From NCBI RefSeq assembly GCF_010726765.1, contig NZ_AP022601.1:1736001-1800000 (forward strand): a stretch of DNA of 64,000 nucleotides. The letters run 5' to 3'. This document shows positions 62,894-64,000 of the stretch, piece after piece. Made by a program: the position numbers and the translations under genes. The notes under the pieces are model-generated. The model had not been told where the DNA came from, did no database searches, and was given only the letters and a program-made list of their open reading frames with translations. The first letter of the stretch is position 1, and each line of letters starts with the position of its first letter. Source of the stretch: Mycobacterium gallinarum (GTDB taxonomy: Bacteria; Actinomycetota; Actinomycetes; Mycobacteriales; Mycobacteriaceae).

Positions 62894-63874
62894 TCAGACC
62901 GGATAGCGGATCGGGGACGCGTACACGTCGCGGTCGAGTTCGTCGATCGACGGCGCCTCGGCGCTCATGACGGTGTCCAGAGCCTGTTGCACCTTAATGA
63001 GGGCGCCCTCGTCGATGCCGCTGAGCTCGTCGTCGGTGCAGATGCCGTTGTCTATCAGGTGTTTCCGGAAGCGGGGCACCGGGTCGGCCTCCATCGCCGC
63101 CGACAATTGATCCTTGGGGATGTACGGCATGCGGTCGCCGAAGTAATGGCCGCGGAAGCGAAACGTCACGCATTCGATGAACGTGGGTCCCTCACCGTTG
63201 CGCGCCTTGCCGATCGCCTCGGCGAGCACGTCCAGCACGGCGAGCGGATCGTTGCCGTCCACCTGAATGCCGGGCATCCCGTATCCCGCGGCGCGGTCGG
63301 CGACACGGCCGAGCTTCATCGTGTCGTGAGTGGGCGTCATCTCCGCGTATAGGTTGTTCTGGCAGACGAACACCACCGGCAGGTTCCACAGGGCAGCCAT
63401 GTTCGCCGCCTCGTGGAACGATCCGGTGTTCGTCGCCCCGTCACCGAAACTCACCACCGTGACGCGGTCGGTGTCCTTGCGCTTGGCCGCCATCGCCAGC
63501 CCGACGGCGACCGGCGGTCCGGCGCCGACGATGCCCGTCGACAGCATCACGCCCTTGTCAGGTTTCGCGATGTGCATCGTGCCGCCCTTACCGCGACCCG
63601 CCCCGACCGTGCGCCCCATCATCTCGCCGTAGATCTCCTCCAGCGGAACGCCTTTGCCGATCAGGTCGTGCAGCCCGCGGTAGGTCGTCACCAGCTGATC
63701 GTCCTCACGCAGCGCGACACCCATCGCGGCGGCGATGGCCTCCTGGCCGCGCGACGGCCAGTACACACACATGAACTCACCGGTGCCGATGCCCTTGGAC
63801 AGCCGGTCGTCGGCAGCCTTCATCAGCACCATCAGGGCATAGATCCGGCGTTGGACGTCCGTCGGATACGTCAT
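62894..63874 (-). CDS. 2-oxoacid dehydrogenase/acetoin dehydrogenase E1 alpha subunit
   Basis: A 326-residue thiamine-diphosphate alpha subunit (PdhA/AcoA family). The ThDP motif is GDGATNTGSFHEAANMAALWNLPVVFVCQNN, and GRGKGGTMHIAKPDKG is the preceding conserved block. It decarboxylates a 2-oxoacid or splits acetoin-like substrates, passing the acyl group to lipoyl. It overlaps the upstream gene by 4 bases and precedes the beta subunit by 10. Confidence 0.88.
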   Translation of the reverse strand: MTYPTDVQRRIYALMVLMKAADDRLSKGIGTGEFMCVYWPSRGQEAIAAAMGVALREDDQLVTTYRGLHDLIGKGVPLEEIYGEMMGRTVGAGRGKGGTMHIAKPDKGVMLSTGIVGAGPPVAVGLAMAAKRKDTDRVTVVSFGDGATNTGSFHEAANMAALWNLPVVFVCQNNLYAEMTPTHDTMKLGRVADRAAGYGMPGIQVDGNDPLAVLDVLAEAIGKARNGEGPTFIECVTFRFRGHYFGDRMPYIPKDQLSAAMEADPVPRFRKHLIDNGICTDDELSGIDEGALIKVQQALDTVMSAEAPSIDELDRDVYASPIRYPV

Positions 63875-64000
63875 GGGCCCAGCGACCCGATCTCGCGGTA
63901 CACCTTGGGAATCGGCTTCGGGTCCATGGCGAGGTTGTCCAGTCCCGTCATGGTTCCGGTGGCGCCGAGTTCCCCGAGTCTCTGCACGGCGGCATCGAGG
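63871..64000 (-). CDS. Partial gene, 3' end only
   Basis: Forty-two C-terminal residues of a gene that continues past the right edge, ending in PKVYREIGSLGP. The stop overlaps the E1 alpha start by 4 bases, so it heads the same operon or lies in it. Too little remains to name the family. Confidence 0.6.
   Translation of the reverse strand, partial: LDAAVQRLGELGATGTMTGLDNLAMDPKPIPKVYREIGSLGP

Noticed and set aside
1..64000. CRISPR array, tRNA/rRNA, insertion sequence or prophage
   Set aside because: No regularly spaced repeats, no cloverleaf-like segment, and no transposase, integrase or phage protein was seen on either strand.

Overview
The window looks like a fast-growing Mycobacterium (Mycolicibacterium type). 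It is uniformly GC-rich, uses many GTG and TTG starts, and packs genes with 4-base start/stop overlaps. It carries several mycobacterial hallmark genes: BacA-type ABC exporters, a PknF kinase, Rv1815/Rv1816/Rv1817-like genes, an Erg3-like sterol desaturase, paired DUF202 proteins and secreted DUF732/PASTA proteins. No rRNA, tRNA, CRISPR array, insertion sequence or phage gene is visible. No gene-free stretch exceeds 300 bases.

Left part (1-15 kb) resembles the M. tuberculosis Rv1814-Rv1819c neighbourhood with insertions. It holds a flavin monooxygenase, two tandem BacA-like transporters, a VOC protein plus KstD-like flavoprotein behind a perfect KstR-type operator, an ArsR/AHSA1 pair, an Rv1816-like TetR with twin operator-like sites facing an F420-type oxidoreductase, an Rv1815-like protease, an amine/amino-acid oxidase-like protein, a KhtTU-like antiporter pair and the desaturase.

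Middle part (15-40 kb) is mixed housekeeping and accessory content. In order: carboxylesterase; an MpaB-like oxygenase, TetR and paired SMR efflux proteins; MFS transporter; DUF202 pair; TetR/SDR; DAP-decarboxylase-like protein and MalQ; a PASTA-like secreted protein; acyltransferase; a metal hydrolase/ferredoxin reductase pair; PknF; NUDIX; an NDH-2-like dehydrogenase; small secreted proteins; ankyrin protein; SGNH hydrolase; several mycobacterial unknowns, including a 59-aa acidic protein at 38137-38316.

Right part (40.2-64 kb) is a dense catabolic island. It contains two Rieske oxygenases, two P450s, a Rieske ferredoxin, NDMA-type alcohol dehydrogenase, aldehyde dehydrogenase, two acyl-CoA ligases, a double CaiB CoA-transferase, two MaoC-type hydratases, a crotonase, SDR, SnoaL-like proteins, a CrtC/AttH-like protein, two amidohydrolases (one with a degraded active site), a GntR regulator, and an operon with 2-oxoacid dehydrogenase E1 alpha/beta plus a stand-alone lipoyl protein. 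Four control regions share an 18-bp CTA-N12-TAG element, and two share the promoter layout TTGAC-x-N17-TAAAAATAGGCA. This suggests one regulon for breakdown of a hydrophobic, possibly terpenoid or steroid-like, substrate: oxidation, alcohol to acid, CoA activation, then hydration and chain shortening. The substrate is not identified.
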